The position numbers and the translations under genes are program-made. Below the pieces are notes generated by a model. That model saw only the letters and a list, made by a program, of their open reading frames with translations. It had not been told where the DNA came from and ran no database searches. From contig JBLDXI010000002.1 of NCBI GenBank assembly GCA_047495785.1, forward strand, positions 434,001 through 498,000: a stretch of DNA of 64,000 nt. The letters are read 5' to 3'. Positions within the stretch are counted from its first letter, which is position 1. Each line of letters begins with the position of its first letter. Positions 22,707-34,566 of this stretch are shown piece by piece. Source of the DNA: Lepidodermella squamata (Eukaryota; Gastrotricha).

Positions 22707-24129
22707 TTCCCTAAAAGCGACAATCAAACTTCGATGGTCCGATTTTCCCAAGTCCCAAAAGAGAGTCAAATAAATTAAATTTTTCGACGTGTTCTCCATT
22801 TCATATTAAACTTGCCCAAATATTTCAATCAATTCTAAGGAATTTTAAGTGGCTTTTGACATCGAATCTTGAGATCGAGTAATGAAGTGTCCACTGATTT
22901 GTAGCAGCTGTCTGCATGTCACGATTCCAGCCGGCTGATGTCATCTATTTATAGCGTGTCGAGCAAATGAGAGAGGATACGGAAATTTAGGACATCCGGA
23001 CGCGGTTTGTGGCTGAGGCAGGATATTGATAAGATGAAAGCAAGCATGCGCTACATGATATTCCGAGGTATGACGAAACTCACCACGTCCAGGTTTATCC
23101 CATTATATCCGAACGGGATACTGAGTTCAGCTCATACTGATCGTTGAATTACCGTATTTACCGAATTAAACAGCAAGACGATCAAAGTACTGCTATACCT
23201 CGAGGTTTCGGCGACAATACACAATACAGCAACTGCGCAGAACAGCGAATGCGACAAAACAGCAAATTGCATATTTCGCGAGACAGCAGCGAAAACTTAC
23301 TATGTAAAAGATGCATCGTGTTTCTGCTGTTATGTCGCAATTTGCTGTTTTTCGCGTTTGCTGTTATGAAGTGCTGCCGATTCAGGTTCAAGGTAGGAAT
23401 CTCGAGACTTGGCAGCTTCAGGGGACTTTTTCTGATTTCACCCATTTTTTCTTCTCAAGTTGTTTACATCGACCAAGGCTTTTCATTCCCTGCTGGTTTT
23501 AATTAGAATTTTTCGCGCCCAGACGTCACCCTCGAAGGTGTGAATGACTATTGTGCCAAAAAATCGTAAGCACTCAAAAAAAGCAATTAAATCCGGTCAT
23601 TGATTGAAATGATTCTGCTGGAAGAAAATGGCTGTGAGCGGGCATAGTAATCTTATCATCAATCATCTTTCAGTGCGTTTCCTAGCGATGGTTGGGGCGG
23701 TGTTTTTTGCCGAACGGGCCATTGATAACACACCGCTCGCCATTACTTGAGTTCATCGCTATTCACGAGCGGATGACGAGCGTTGGGCCTGAAATAAATT
23801 GTACAGCTTGCTAAATTTTACAGCTTTGAGGAGGCAATCCAAACTGTCGGAGCGGATGACAATAAATCATAATAAAACTGTTTAAAAAGTAAGTAGAAGC
23901 CACTCGTGTCAACTGCCTCGGTCTATTATCAATAATTTTTCTTATTAAAAGGTTTTATTTTCATACTACCAGCGATCACGAGGCCATCAATAAAGAGCCA
24001 TGTATTACGTTGAGCAGAACATTAAACTGTTCATCGCTTATGAAGGTATAAAGTGTTCTTTTCAGTTTTGTTCCGCTTTATATCGCAAAAAATTCCGCAT
24101 TTTTGCAATAACTAATACATTTGAGCGAC
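22707..24129. other. Intergenic region
   Basis: No convincing gene. A poly(A) signal-like AAATAAA near 22768 serves the GPCR. Between about 23165 and 23370 the words AACAGCAAATTGC and GCAATTTGCTGTT occur in opposite orientation, suggesting a small degraded inverted repeat. The remainder is AT-rich and should include the promoter of the ANKUB1-like gene. Confidence 0.45.
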
Positions 24130-27100
24130 ATGAAATTGCGCGTTTTGTACGCAGACCGGCCTCTGACCATACTCGAGTTCCCACTCAATGTGACCGTCCA
24201 AGAAGCCCTCAATCAAATTGCGATCGTTCTAGATATCACCGATAGAGATGATCACGATCGAGGTACGTTCTACTTTGCCATAATTGAGGTCATAGTTATA
24301 AAAAAATGTTGCAACATGTAAAATGAAGACATTATTTGATTTAAGTCACCATTGTCCCACTTTTATTTTTTGTATTTTTTTGAAATTTTATTATGCTGTG
24401 AGTGAAAATGTATTTTCCAACAAGTATATAAATTTACATTTTTGCATGTATCTTGCTTAGTGCTTCGACTGAAATTCGGCCGAACTGAGCTGAGAAGCGA
24501 TTGGTTTCTTTACGATTGTTGCTTGCCTCTCGGAGCTACTGTTCGAGCTGTTTACGTCGAGGAAAATAAACCAGCCTTCTATGTACAAGTCCCTGTTTTG
24601 TAAGAATCCTTTGCAAAATTTAAATGTTAATAATTTATTGATTTAATCAGTAATGAGATAATTCCTATACCGAGTCAAGTTTCATCCTCCTTCACAACCG
24701 TTGCCAAGTTGCGGTCGATGGTCTCGGCCGAAACTGGGCTGCCAGTCAGCATGTTTCGGATGATGCGGGGCGATAAAACAGTCATGTACGACAATGTAAG
24801 AATTAGGCTAAAAACTTATATTTAGCCGCAATTTTTCGAATTTAGCAATCCCTTTCGTACTACGACATCAAGTTGGAAGATACAGTTGTCGCTGAAACTT
24901 GGAAAGGCTGGGACGAATTTCTCATAGCGGCTCGGCATGGGTTTGCCGATTCTCTTATCCAACTAGTTGAGGCAAGTTCTGCGTGATTTTTCGGATTTTT
25001 CGTGAATTTTAACTTATTTTAGGAGGACACTTCCCCTATAGGGACATTCCGAGCCAAGGTCGCGTTGTACATGGCAGCTCACTATGGGCACGTCGAACTG
25101 GCCTCGGACCTCATGAAAGTAGGTTATCCTTCATGGGAACCCATCGGCGAGCACCCGTTCCGTCAGTGGTGCATAACCGACAAACTGAACCCACCTCATC
25201 CCGACCTATTCAAATGCCCTGTCCACGTGGCAAGCGACCGGGGGCAACTCGGCATTCTACGAGTCATAGTCGCCTCGGATCCATCCGCCCTTGCCTGTAA
25301 ATACGTTGATATCAGCAATACAACGACGTTGCCACTTGGTCTTTGCCTGAGGAAGAAACACAAAAAGTGCTCACTGTTCATTATTGCGAAAGCTTGGAGT
25401 AAGGTGCCTTTCGGTAATGCTATGATCACTTTGAGAACGATTCTGAACATGCGAAAATGGGCCCATCGAGCTAGAACGACTGTCTACTTATGCCAAGGTA
25501 AATTTTGAATTCTCAGTGAAAAATCGACATTTTCCCCTTTTGTAGGAACTATGAAATCTTCCTTGAAGCGCCGCCCATCTCAATGGGCTCCGCTTTTGAA
25601 TGAAGGCTTCTCGATAGACATGCCGAAAACAACCGTCCTGGACCTAACGCCTCCACTGCTCGTTTCCAACAATCCTAAATACGAATCTCTACCGCCGATA
25701 ACCCTACCTAAATTTCATCACTTCCACGGCAAAATGCATCATGAGGAAAGCAGGCGAAGTTCCTTAGTTTCGAACATGTCCTTCGACGTATCTGTGGTTA
25801 CTGGTTTGAACAATTCTGAGTTGAACTGCGCGGAAAGCAATTCTGCAGTTTATTCGCCGAAACAAAGCCAGAGTAAGGCTGATTCGAAAAATTGGCGCCA
25901 GGCCAAAAACGCGCCAGTCGCAGTTGTCACCCGGCCTATGGTAGCTATTGTTGAGGAGGAGCATGAAGACGTAACGAAGAACGAGGCGATTTCCCATCAG
26001 AACCAGTCAATCCTCGTAACAACCGCAAGAAAAGACTCCGTGACATCAATCACTGTCGGAAAACCGAAGAAGCAAAGGTCGAAAACTACTGTAACTCTTC
26101 CGAACTCGTCCGAAGGCCAGAAACCTCCGGCAGAAGACGGCGTTGAAGTAAAACCTCTTGATCTTGAGGTTCTTCAAAGTGAGAAGGCCTTCACGCTATC
26201 AAAAGCGAAAAGGAAACGGCCATTGGTCAAGTTGCTATCTGCTAAGATGATCGAAGGAGTTATGGCTGAAGCTGCTGAGATGCCTAGGACGGGAAGTTCT
26301 GGAGTTTCAGCTGATGGTGATAACCCTAGTGGTCTTCTAAGTCGAAGGAGCAATTACTCATCCGAGGATCTAAGACCCGCCGACCCATCCGAGGGCAGTT
26401 TTTCGAGTCGGTTGAGCAAACTCAAGAGGACAAGGTCATATTTCACGAGATTCCCACCATCGGCTGTTATGCCGCTATTGGGTGTTCAAGAAAAAGCTCC
26501 GCCGAAAACTACATTTAAAGAGCCGGTGGTTGAGATTGAAGATGAAGAGAAGGAAGGATCGGGTCCTCCGGATACAGCGAACAGCGATTTCGAGGGGTAC
26601 AAATCATTGAAATCTGAGCAAAGCGATGTAAGTTTAACTTTAACCTATTTTAAAATGCTGGACCGTTTGGGGGGTTCCCCATTTTAAAAATGTCACCACC
26701 CTTCCGCTCCTGGGGAACTGAACATTGAGTGATTCGTGTCTGATTTTGTGCTGAATTTTTATGGACAGGAACCTTTATCTTTAAACGTATTTCCGCAAGA
26801 AAACAGCGAAACATCATATCCATGGATTCAAGAGTATTATAAAAATGAAAATACATACTCAAATTCACTATTGAGAATTCATAAGAAACATGTATGACTG
26901 TATCTGTTTAGGAAAATAGAGAACGGACCTAAACCGTTTAGGATAACCAATCTGGTTAAAGATCATTAAAACTAAACGTTCTGCGTGCGAGACAGTTCGA
27001 GAACCGAGAGCAGCTGTTTGACCAGTTTGGTCAATTGTTTTGTGATTCGACTGATGCATGAATCGTGAAGCGAGACTTGATCGACGATCTCAGACGTTTG

Positions 27101-29636
27101 ATTTGTAAACGCATATCATCAGCAAAGTTGGGTCGTAGACTCAGGATGAGCGGGGTTATCGACATTTGAAAGATACACGCAATACACGCAGCTCTGTAGA
27201 CCAAGGGCGTTAACATTTCTGGCCCCGCCCCGTCGTAGAATACAATGAGCAGATGCATAACGAATAGCGGGATTTGAAATGTTACAAACAGCAGGAAAGA
27301 CCCGATAGACTGCTTCACGAAAAACATCTCCCGCCTACGCCAGTCATTTCGAATCTTCGAACTCAGATGAGTACTTCCCGTTGATTGGGTTAAGGTGAAT
27401 GGAGCCTCGTGAAGAGCTCGAAATTTTGAAAATATTACCCTAAAATTATCAAACGGTCATAGTTTAGTATTAAGGCACCTCTCTTACCAATAATTATACG
27501 TCATTCCATTGACTATGAAGGAGAGAAGTCCGGCAGCGTAGAGAAGCATGAGGAGGGCTGTATCTTGGTCGCCAAACAACTTGTAGTGGAAAAAGCCACA
27601 GTACGGCTGGGCTGTGCCATTTTTCAATCCGGGGATACTGATGTATTGCAGGTCGAAAGCGTTGAATGGATAAACGGTTAGGGTCAACCATAGAAGTGCG
27701 CTAAGTATAATGACGCATACAGTAACCAGCAAAATCTAAAAAATAGATGTCAGATCATTCTCACAGGATAAATTCAAACTTGCCCTTCCAGAGTTGAGCT
27801 TGGAATTAGGATTGTTTGATAGGATGCATTTTCGACGTTCGTAACTGACCAGGAACATGTCGAAGAGGCCGGTTGCCCCGAACAAATAGATTGAAAATGT
27901 AAGCCCGGCACAAGTGGTCTTTCCGGCCTCCCAAAAGCCAGTTTCCAAGGTGATTAAACGGCCGATGAAAAACGATAAGAAGAATAGGTTGTTACTGATC
28001 CCTAGAGCAGCTGTTAAGATTAGGAAGTCTCTTTTCACGCCTCTTTTATAGTACACAATCAAGTTGAACCCTGTTGTCAAGGCCATGAAAACCGTGAAGA
28101 ACCCGAGGATTGAGGCATAGCTTAGGCGACTGTTGTAGTCAGCTTCGAAGTCGTGGTAGACTCCGATGTAAAACGGCCTAGCCGAATCGAAACCGCGATC
28201 GGGCACGAAAGCTGTGATCCATAAACCTTGAGTTGAAGAGTTATTCATGATGAGTATCTCGGAATGGAAATATTCTGAGTTCAGATCACTTTTGCCTACT
28301 GTATTTATCTCTATTCCATAGTATGGACCTCCGGCATAGGACGTTGGCTTAAATCTCAGCTTTCCTATGTTAGCATGTTTTCCTGTTTCCGCTTTCCCAA
28401 TGCACGAAAGGTTCAGTAGAGCTTTTTTCACAAATGCTAATCTTCAAGACTGAAAGAAGCAATATCAAAGCAATATCATTAGGGCGGAAATTCGGATCAG
28501 ACTTTCATTATGTCTCTTGTCTGGGGTGAAATAGAACAAAACAAGGGTCGGAGAATCAGCGAATAATAAATAGGGAAATCGTTCAACAGCTAATCATTGA
28601 GTGTCAAAACTGCCCTAAACTCCAGGTCCTAATGCTCTTAGAGTCTGAAAAAGTCACAATATGACTAATCAAACAGGCGCCATGGAGGCGTGCATTGAGG
28701 CCCTGTTAGGTTTCAGCTTCACGCTTGGGATGTGAATACTTGATGGGTATTTTTTTAACGTAAGGGTAAGTGTTAGGGCTGGGGATGGCAATAGTTTCAT
28801 TGTTAGTGGTTGCGCTAATGATAATTTTGTGTTATAGTGAGAATTTCCCACTGAAATTTAGATGTTAAACGATTTTGATCAAAAGTGTTCGAAATGTTGA
28901 GGTATTCCTGTTTATCATTGCAGCGGTTCGAGCTAAGTCGCCAGAGCATCCGCGACACCTCGAAACTGCAAGTATCGAAAAGCGTGCCCGCAATCGTGAT
29001 AACAAAGCATGAAAAGTCCGAAACAGGTCAAAACCACGTCATCAGAACAGCGAGCGATTCAACAAATCGGCACAATCCAAATGCAAACTTGCCACCTATC
29101 GCCGGCCACGCTGCAGCTAACGAACGGTTGTCCGTAACTAGTTCATCTCACGGCCATCATTTACCGCTCGGAAAACGCGTTAGCAACCGTCAATCGGTCG
29201 ATAACCAACCTGGGGCTCATAGTAATAATAACAATACTGAAAAGCAGAAAACGTTAACGGCGAAGGAGAAAATTTTAGCTGAATTGATTGCCCAAAAATC
29301 GAAGACTTTAGCGTGTCCCATTCCGTTACCGCAGGGTAAAACTGATTTGTACCCGAGGCCTTGGGTTAACCCGAGAAAGTCTGGTACTTCAGAAGACCCG
29401 AATGTGACAATTATGGCTTTCAACTCTCGATATCGGCCTAATAAAGACTCGAGGACTGCTGCGATTGAACAGGTGAGAATTTTTTAATTCATTTTTTCTA
29501 ATTTTTTTAATAACCTTTTTTGCGACAGCTCTATCGCGCTAATCAATTTTCGTCGTTCAAGTTTTTGAAACGGGTTCACATCGCTATTGAAATGTCGCAA
29601 AGGAAAGTTCGGCAAGCTCTCGGCCAAGAAGTTTAA
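24130..29636 (+). CDS. ANKUB1: ANKUB1-like protein: ubiquitin-like fold plus ankyrin repeats
   Basis: Eight exons, 24130..24262, 24461..24599, 24651..24795, 24846..24971, 25023..25497, 25546..26627, 28924..29472 and 29529..29636, close in frame to 918 residues. Residues 1-135 form a ubiquitin-like region; a second beta-grasp-like part carries GLPVSMFRMMRG and YYDIKLEDTVVAETWKGWDE, closely paralleling vertebrate ANKUB1. An ankyrin part follows (VALYMAAHYGHVELA, HPFRQWC, CPVHVASDRGQLGILR), then a long Ser/Lys/Pro-rich disordered region (about 340-870) and a conserved C-terminal tail. The block order and the RxxVALYxAAxxGxxEL and HPxRxWC motifs make orthology likely. The molecular function of ANKUB1 is not established. 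The exon 4 donor is GC (GCAAGT). Intron 6 is 2.3 kb and contains an antisense receptor gene. Some exon between 26628 and 28923 could have been missed. Confidence 0.82.
27031..28436 (-). CDS. Seven-transmembrane receptor nested antisense in the ANKUB1 intron (5' end incomplete)
   Basis: Minus-strand exons 28436..27784, 27735..27488 and 27439..27031 give 435 residues with exactly seven hydrophobic helices. The N-terminal 120 residues are extracellular in character. TM1 is around SYASILGFFTVFMALTTGFN, TM3 ends DMFLVSYERRK (a DRY-like motif), TM7 reads SITPLILSL (an NPxxY-like position). It resembles divergent class A-type serpentine receptors, but no subfamily is recognised. The first listed exon begins at an acceptor (GATTAG) with an upstream in-frame stop and no ATG, so a 5' exon with the start codon and perhaps a signal peptide lies further upstream (beyond 28440) and was not located. 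The first intron uses a GC donor (GCAAGT); the GT alternatives do not keep the frame. It lies wholly inside the host intron 26628..28923. Confidence 0.72.
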
Positions 29637-30222
29637 CAATTTTTTGATGATTTTTTTAAATTATCTCTTATTTGATTATGAATTGATATGAAAATAAAAA
29701 TTAATTCTGACTTGATTAGTGTTATCTTTTTTAACCAAGGGCGTACAAGTCTGATACTGATAAAAAGCTCTAAACCACCGGAGGAAATTTCTTGATTGAA
29801 TAGCCTAGTAATTTTTCGAAAAAAACCGCGTCAAGTGAAACACAATTTTCGACTCGAAAATCTTTAAAATAGGGATATTGGACCTAGCTTAACGGTCTTA
29901 TTTTATTTGGGCCTGATAGCTGTTTTATATAGAGCTGAATTTTAACTGATTCTGGAGTTTCCAGATGAAATTCCAATTTTTTTTAGATATTATTAATTAA
30001 TTTTGAAAAATTCGGCATTTCTATGGAGTAACTCCTTATTTTGAGATCCTAATTGCGTTGATCCTAATTAATTATCCTAATACGATAATAAATGATTAAT
30101 TAATATTGAAAATAATTATACTATTTTTTTTTATTTCCTCTGGAAAATTTAGTATTTAAGTACTCTAAATTATTTTTAATTTTACCGAAGATATTTTATT
30201 ATAGTAGGTAATATTAATAAGA
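29637..30222. other. AT-rich intergenic region
   Basis: 3' flank of the ANKUB1-like gene (poly(A) signal-like AAAATAAAAAT near 29690) and upstream region of the first PAP2 gene. Nothing else recognised. Confidence 0.5.
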
Positions 30223-30986
30223 ATGGGAATGTTAGCTTCAATTATCGATTTCGATCACCGATTATCTCGAAAATTTGCGATCTGCGCCACCGAGAATTCT
30301 TCGTTTGTTTATTCAGTAAAATTCACTTTATTTTTTCAATTATTTCTATCATTATCGCAGTCACGCCCACTTTCGATGGCTGATGAAGGCTATAGAATGG
30401 TCACTTCACGAGCCTATTTTAGTACCAGTCCTATTAACCTTGATCGCCATAGCAATTCCTGTCAAAAATGGCCAAAGCCCCGGGAATTTCAACGCCTATT
30501 TAGCCCTATTAATCGGCGCGGTGTTCGACATGTTTCTGGTCAGTGTAATTAAACTAGTCATACAAAGAACTCGGCCCAATACCGCAAACCACGGCGACAT
30601 GCATATGGTAGCTTCGATTATCGACCAATACAGCTTCCCATCTGGCCGTGCCTCTCGAATTTCTGTCCTCTGCTGCTTGATTTACTACTATTTCCCTAGC
30701 AGTTTTCCATGGTATCCTTATCTGCTGGTTTCGCTAAGCATTTTCGTATGCCTATCTCGAGTGATGCTAGGTGCGATGTCGAGATAAATAATTATTCGCT
30801 TATCAAATTTGGTGTAATTTATTAGGTCGGCATTACCTGCTCGATGTGGTTAGTGGGGCGATGGCCGGTGCTGTGGCAGCTCTGTTCACTGTCTATTACT
30901 TGATGCCTGGATTCGAGAAAATGAATTCAGAGGCGATTTCATCGGATTTAAAACAACAAATAATGGCAGCTCTTCAAATTGTTTGA
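30223..30986 (+). CDS. PLPP6-like PAP2 membrane protein with altered C2 catalytic motif (copy 1)
   Basis: Exons 30223..30302, 30361..30770 and 30826..30986 close in frame to 216 residues. PLPP6-type enzymes are ER/nuclear membrane PAP2 phosphatases acting on presqualene and isoprenoid diphosphates. The PAP2 C1 motif is intact (KLVIQRTRP, K-x6-RP) and C3 is intact (SRVMLGRHYLLD, SRx5Hx3D, rebuilt across the last intron). C2, normally PSGH, reads FPSGRASR: the histidine that donates a proton to the leaving group is Arg. Membrane helices flank the motifs as usual. Intron positions and phases are the same as in copy 2 1.3 kb downstream. The protein is probably inactive or mechanistically altered, yet the frame is open and splice sites are good. 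AATAAA follows the stop by about 40 bases. Confidence 0.87.
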
Positions 30987-32247
30987 ATGGATGATGAATC
31001 GCAAATATTGAGAATTTTTTGAAAATTCAATAAAACGAAAGATTCAAATAAGCTAATTCATTACTGGCTCCTTTATTGACCAATTGGCAAAAAAGAACAT
31101 TCTTTAAATAAATATTTCATTTTTATTTATTCTGATTTACCGCGAACGTTGACGTCAAAGAGCTACTTTGGAATAGCCTGTCGGTTTTTATACTGAATGA
31201 AATTCAGAAAATTCACAATCGATCGAGTATAGGGTTGTCGTTCGAAAAAAATGAATGGGAAAAATGTGTACTCGCACTTCTGTAGCACGCGCACATAGCA
31301 TAGTGTGAGCGTAAAAAAATCTTCATTCATTTTCGCGAACAACGACCCTATACTCGATCGATTGGGAATTTTCTGAATTTTATTCCGGTATAAAAACCGA
31401 CAGGCTATTCCAAAGTAGCCCTTTGACGTCAACGTGAGCAGTACAACATGACATCAACATTTTGACTTGGTGCGCGCACACAAGCCCCACTTTTTCTAGG
31501 GCGCAATTGAGCAATAATAAGGATCCGGATTTTTCCTGGTCAAGATCAATAATTAAAAATGTTAATACTTTCCCCGCTTACCAAATTTGACCGAAGGAGA
31601 AAACACATTTTAAAACAATGAAACACTCAAAAATGTCTTTCAGAAATTTCTGGTATTTTAAAAATTGCTTCAACCAAATCCAAATATCTCCAGTCGTAAT
31701 ATAAAAAATTATTTCAAAAATTGCACTTTTTATAGGCACCAGGTTTTGAAACTTGGTTCCGCTTGAAGATATTCTGAGTAAATAATTCAAATTTGATAAA
31801 TATTTACGGCAATATTTGAACATTTGAAGGGTCAAAAAAATAAGTGAACCCGATAAAGAGATTGTTTGGGACAATAATCAGCTGAATTAAGGTCGTTTAT
31901 CAACGCGGCACGTGAAGGTGGCGTGGCACGTATAGGTTATAATATAACGAATATTATTATAATCGCTCAAGCTGTTTCTTATCGCATCACCGAAAAGGCA
32001 GCCAGTCAATCATTCCACCGCCATGACTAAACAGTAATCGCTGTGAGTTGCTTATCATTTGTCTGGTTTGCTAGCAATATCTTTCGTAAATTGACACAAC
32101 GCCGTTTTCCCTCTCATTCCTCCACCTGTTGTTTGCTCTTAATTAAGCTGCTCCACAAGACGACATTTCGTCTATTTCGGATAAATTTCACCGTGTTCTA
32201 CTTTGTCATTTTTCACCGCCATTCTTGACTTCAATTTAGATCGAAAA
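30987..32247. other. Intergenic region with hairpin element
   Basis: Holds the second hairpin MITE (31147-31434, separate entry). The remainder, including a weak antisense frame near 31578-31874, is AT-rich with no protein-like signature. The sequence directly before 32248 ends in TTCAATTTAG, a good acceptor eight bases upstream of the next ATG. Confidence 0.5.
31147..31434. mobile_element. Hairpin (foldback) MITE, about 290 bp, copy B
   Basis: Perfect terminal inverse CGTTGACGTCAAAG / CTTTGACGTCAACG and long arms (about 90-110 bp) sharing the CTGTCGGTTTTTATAC, TTCAGAAAATT and ATCGATCGAGTATAGGGT blocks in inverse order. Same family as 17365-17666. Confidence 0.82.
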
Positions 32248-33450
32248 ATGGTCGAAATTTTATCAAAAGCTGATACTTGGGTGACCCACAAATTGGCTGT
32301 GTGCGCCACAGAAACTTCAAAGTGAGAAATATTTTTTTTTTAATTTCGAAAAATTGAAAAATAATAATTGGCTAATTGCCAATTTCGTATAAATTTCCTA
32401 ATAATCAAAATATATAATTTTTACAGATTTGGCCATTTACGATGGGTAATGAAGGCTCTTGAGTGGACCGGGCATGAAATTGTCGTATTCCCGGCTGCTT
32501 TGTTCCTAATTACCGCCGCAGTGCCCGAACTTCACGACCCAGAATCGTTCAATCCTTACCGCGAATATATGCCGGAATTTTTCGCAATTTTAATCGGTCT
32601 ACTGCTAGACGTGTCGCTTGTCAGTTTAATCAAGGTCATTTTTAAACGACCTCGGCCGCAAATGAACCACATGGACATGCAATCGGCTTTCCCTGGCATT
32701 GATCAGTACAGTTTCCCTAGTGGCCACACGTCTCGAGTTACCTTCCTAGCAGCCCTGGCGATATGGCTGCATCATGATTATTTAGAAACTTACCCGAATT
32801 CTTGGCCGATTGTGGCGCTGATGATTTTTGTCGCCGTTATTGGGATATCTCGGGTCATTTTGGGTAATAATTTATTTTTTTTATAAGGAATCCAGGACAA
32901 AGCCCTGTTTTTTCAAAACTTTAAATTCATTTTTTCATTTTTGAAATTAAAATTTAAAATAATACCAGGTTAGGTTATTCCTGATTTTCTGGTAAATTTT
33001 GGGATTTTTCCCATTTTTACCTGATTTATGGAAATTTAAATTTTAAATAATGAAATGATGGTGTCCCAAAGCAACTGCTTGTGACATTTTTTGATAATTA
33101 AATTCGGTCACCTTGATTTCAAAAATTTTAAAAATTTCATAAAAATCATTAAATTATTTTCAATCAAAAATCATATTAAAATTAATTTTTTCAAAAATTT
33201 CAAAATTTTCAATTTTCAATTTTTAAATATATTTCGTTTTTTTTCAGGTCGCCATTACGCATCGGATATTCTAGGCGGAGTGTTACTCGGCATAGCGTTA
33301 ACCCAAATGGTAGTCCTCGGCCTAATCCCGCTCTTCAACCACTACCAGGCGCCGATCGAAACTGCCCTGTACCACATCAAACAGCTATTTCGCAGCGTCG
33401 CAATGTGGGCGAGCGTTCATTTCATGGGCGATATCGTCGAAAGCGCGTGA
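32248..33450 (+). CDS. PLPP6: PLPP6-like PAP2 phosphatase (copy 2, canonical)
   Basis: Exons 32248..32321, 32427..32863 and 33248..33450 give 237 residues. All three PAP2 motifs are intact: C1 KVIFKRPRP (K-x6-RP), C2 PSGHTSR, and C3 SRVILGRHYASD (SRx5Hx3D, spanning the last intron). Four to five hydrophobic helices surround them. The block DxxLVSLIKVIFKRPRP and FPSGHTSR closely match animal PLPP6 (polyisoprenoid diphosphate phosphatase 6), an ER membrane enzyme that dephosphorylates presqualene, farnesyl and geranylgeranyl diphosphates. The catalytic nucleophile is predicted to be the His of C3. Start chosen as the ATG of a sequence that aligns residue by residue with copy 1 (WVTHKLAVCATE against HRLSRKFAICATE). 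Intron 2 is 384 bp. Confidence 0.9.
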
Positions 33451-33814
33451 CGACGCAACGCGCGAACTTTAATCCGTTTTCATCATCTTAGGTTTTCATT
33501 CTAGTTATACCCAAGTTTCAGCGTTGCATTGAAAGAAGGGACGATCCTTATTGATAAATGACTCCCTGCACGATTCGCTTTCATTTTATTAGAGAACTCT
33601 TCTCGGTTAATCTGTGGATTGAAGATATTATTATTCAATGTCTTAATATTCATCGTTGGAAATAAACAGATAACACTTGGTTCAAGCGGGTTAATTTTAC
33701 AGCATTGCGCAATTATCCTAGGGCGCCCCTCACAAGGTGAGCGCACCTTAAATCTGGGTCACCACACAGGTGAAGCTTGATAGCCCTCATTCTAGTAATA
33801 TTTTATTGTTAAGA
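33451..33814. other. Intergenic region
   Basis: Short spacer between the PLPP6-like gene and the sushi-domain gene. No feature recognised. Confidence 0.5.
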
Positions 33815-34566
33815 ATGGTAATTAAAGCTTTCTTTCTCACAATTTTGCTATTCGCTGGGGCCTCAAAAGCCAGGGTAATTTTTGAAATTTGTTGGCTGAA
33901 TTTTACTTTTTTGAAATTTAAGTTTAAGAAATGTTTAAAATTGTTGATGTTTTTTCAAGGAGGATTTTAGTTCTCAAAATCGCCTTAATGACGATTGCGA
34001 TCTTGACCCTCTGAAGGGCTTCGAGTACCAGGTCATCAATGGCTCAATCGACGCCAATGCATCTCAAGTTGTAGCTGGGACGCAAATTTCAGTGAAATGC
34101 ACTTTGAGCAACGGAACAATAACCGCTGTCTGCAAATTTAACTTCAACCTTCCTTACGATGGAGTCTGCTTTCCTCAAAGTAAATTTTATGTTTTATTTT
34201 AAATTTTATTTCTATTGATTCAAAATTACTGACCTGCGTGTCATTGTGAAACCACTTTATTGAACCCAATTTTTTCGAAAAATATTAAAAAAATGATAAT
34301 ATTTTTATTTTTTCCAAGGGAACATAACGCGATTCCCACAAAAGCCGAAACATTGCAGTCTAACAGCTCCATCCGTTGAAAATGGCAAGGTGGGAGTACC
34401 ACCAGGAATGGCGGTTGACGAAACTAGAATCGGGACTAAGCTAATTATTAGGTGCCTCAAAGGCTATAAACTGGTTGGAAATTTGGATGCGCAAATCGAA
34501 TGCAGCCGTAATGCCGAATGGATTGTACGCGCCTACTGCAAAACCGAACAAGAGGTGAGTACATGA
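33815..34566 (+). CDS. Small secreted protein with two sushi (CCP) domains
   Basis: Exons 33815..33874, 33960..34179 and 34319..34554 join in frame; reading on through the last donor gives a stop at 34566 and about 175 residues. The first exon is a signal peptide (MVIKAFFLTILLFAGASKA). Two four-cysteine modules with the spacing of complement control protein/sushi domains follow, the second (CSLTAPSVENGKVGVPPG ... GTKLIIRCLKGYKL) being the clearer. Such domains mediate extracellular protein binding. The third exon ends GAG|GTGAGT, a near-perfect donor in phase 0, and the next strong acceptor (TTTTCAACAG at 35200) is also phase 0 and starts the ankyrin exon. A transcript fusing both is therefore possible, although a secreted sushi plus ankyrin protein without a membrane helix would make little sense. 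Two separate genes are preferred. Confidence 0.65.

Noticed and set aside
28669-28851. Minus-strand frame with Met-Lys-Leu-Leu-like start as possible first exon of the nested receptor
   Set aside because: No donor in the needed phase 1 could be found in it, so the 5' exon is left unassigned.
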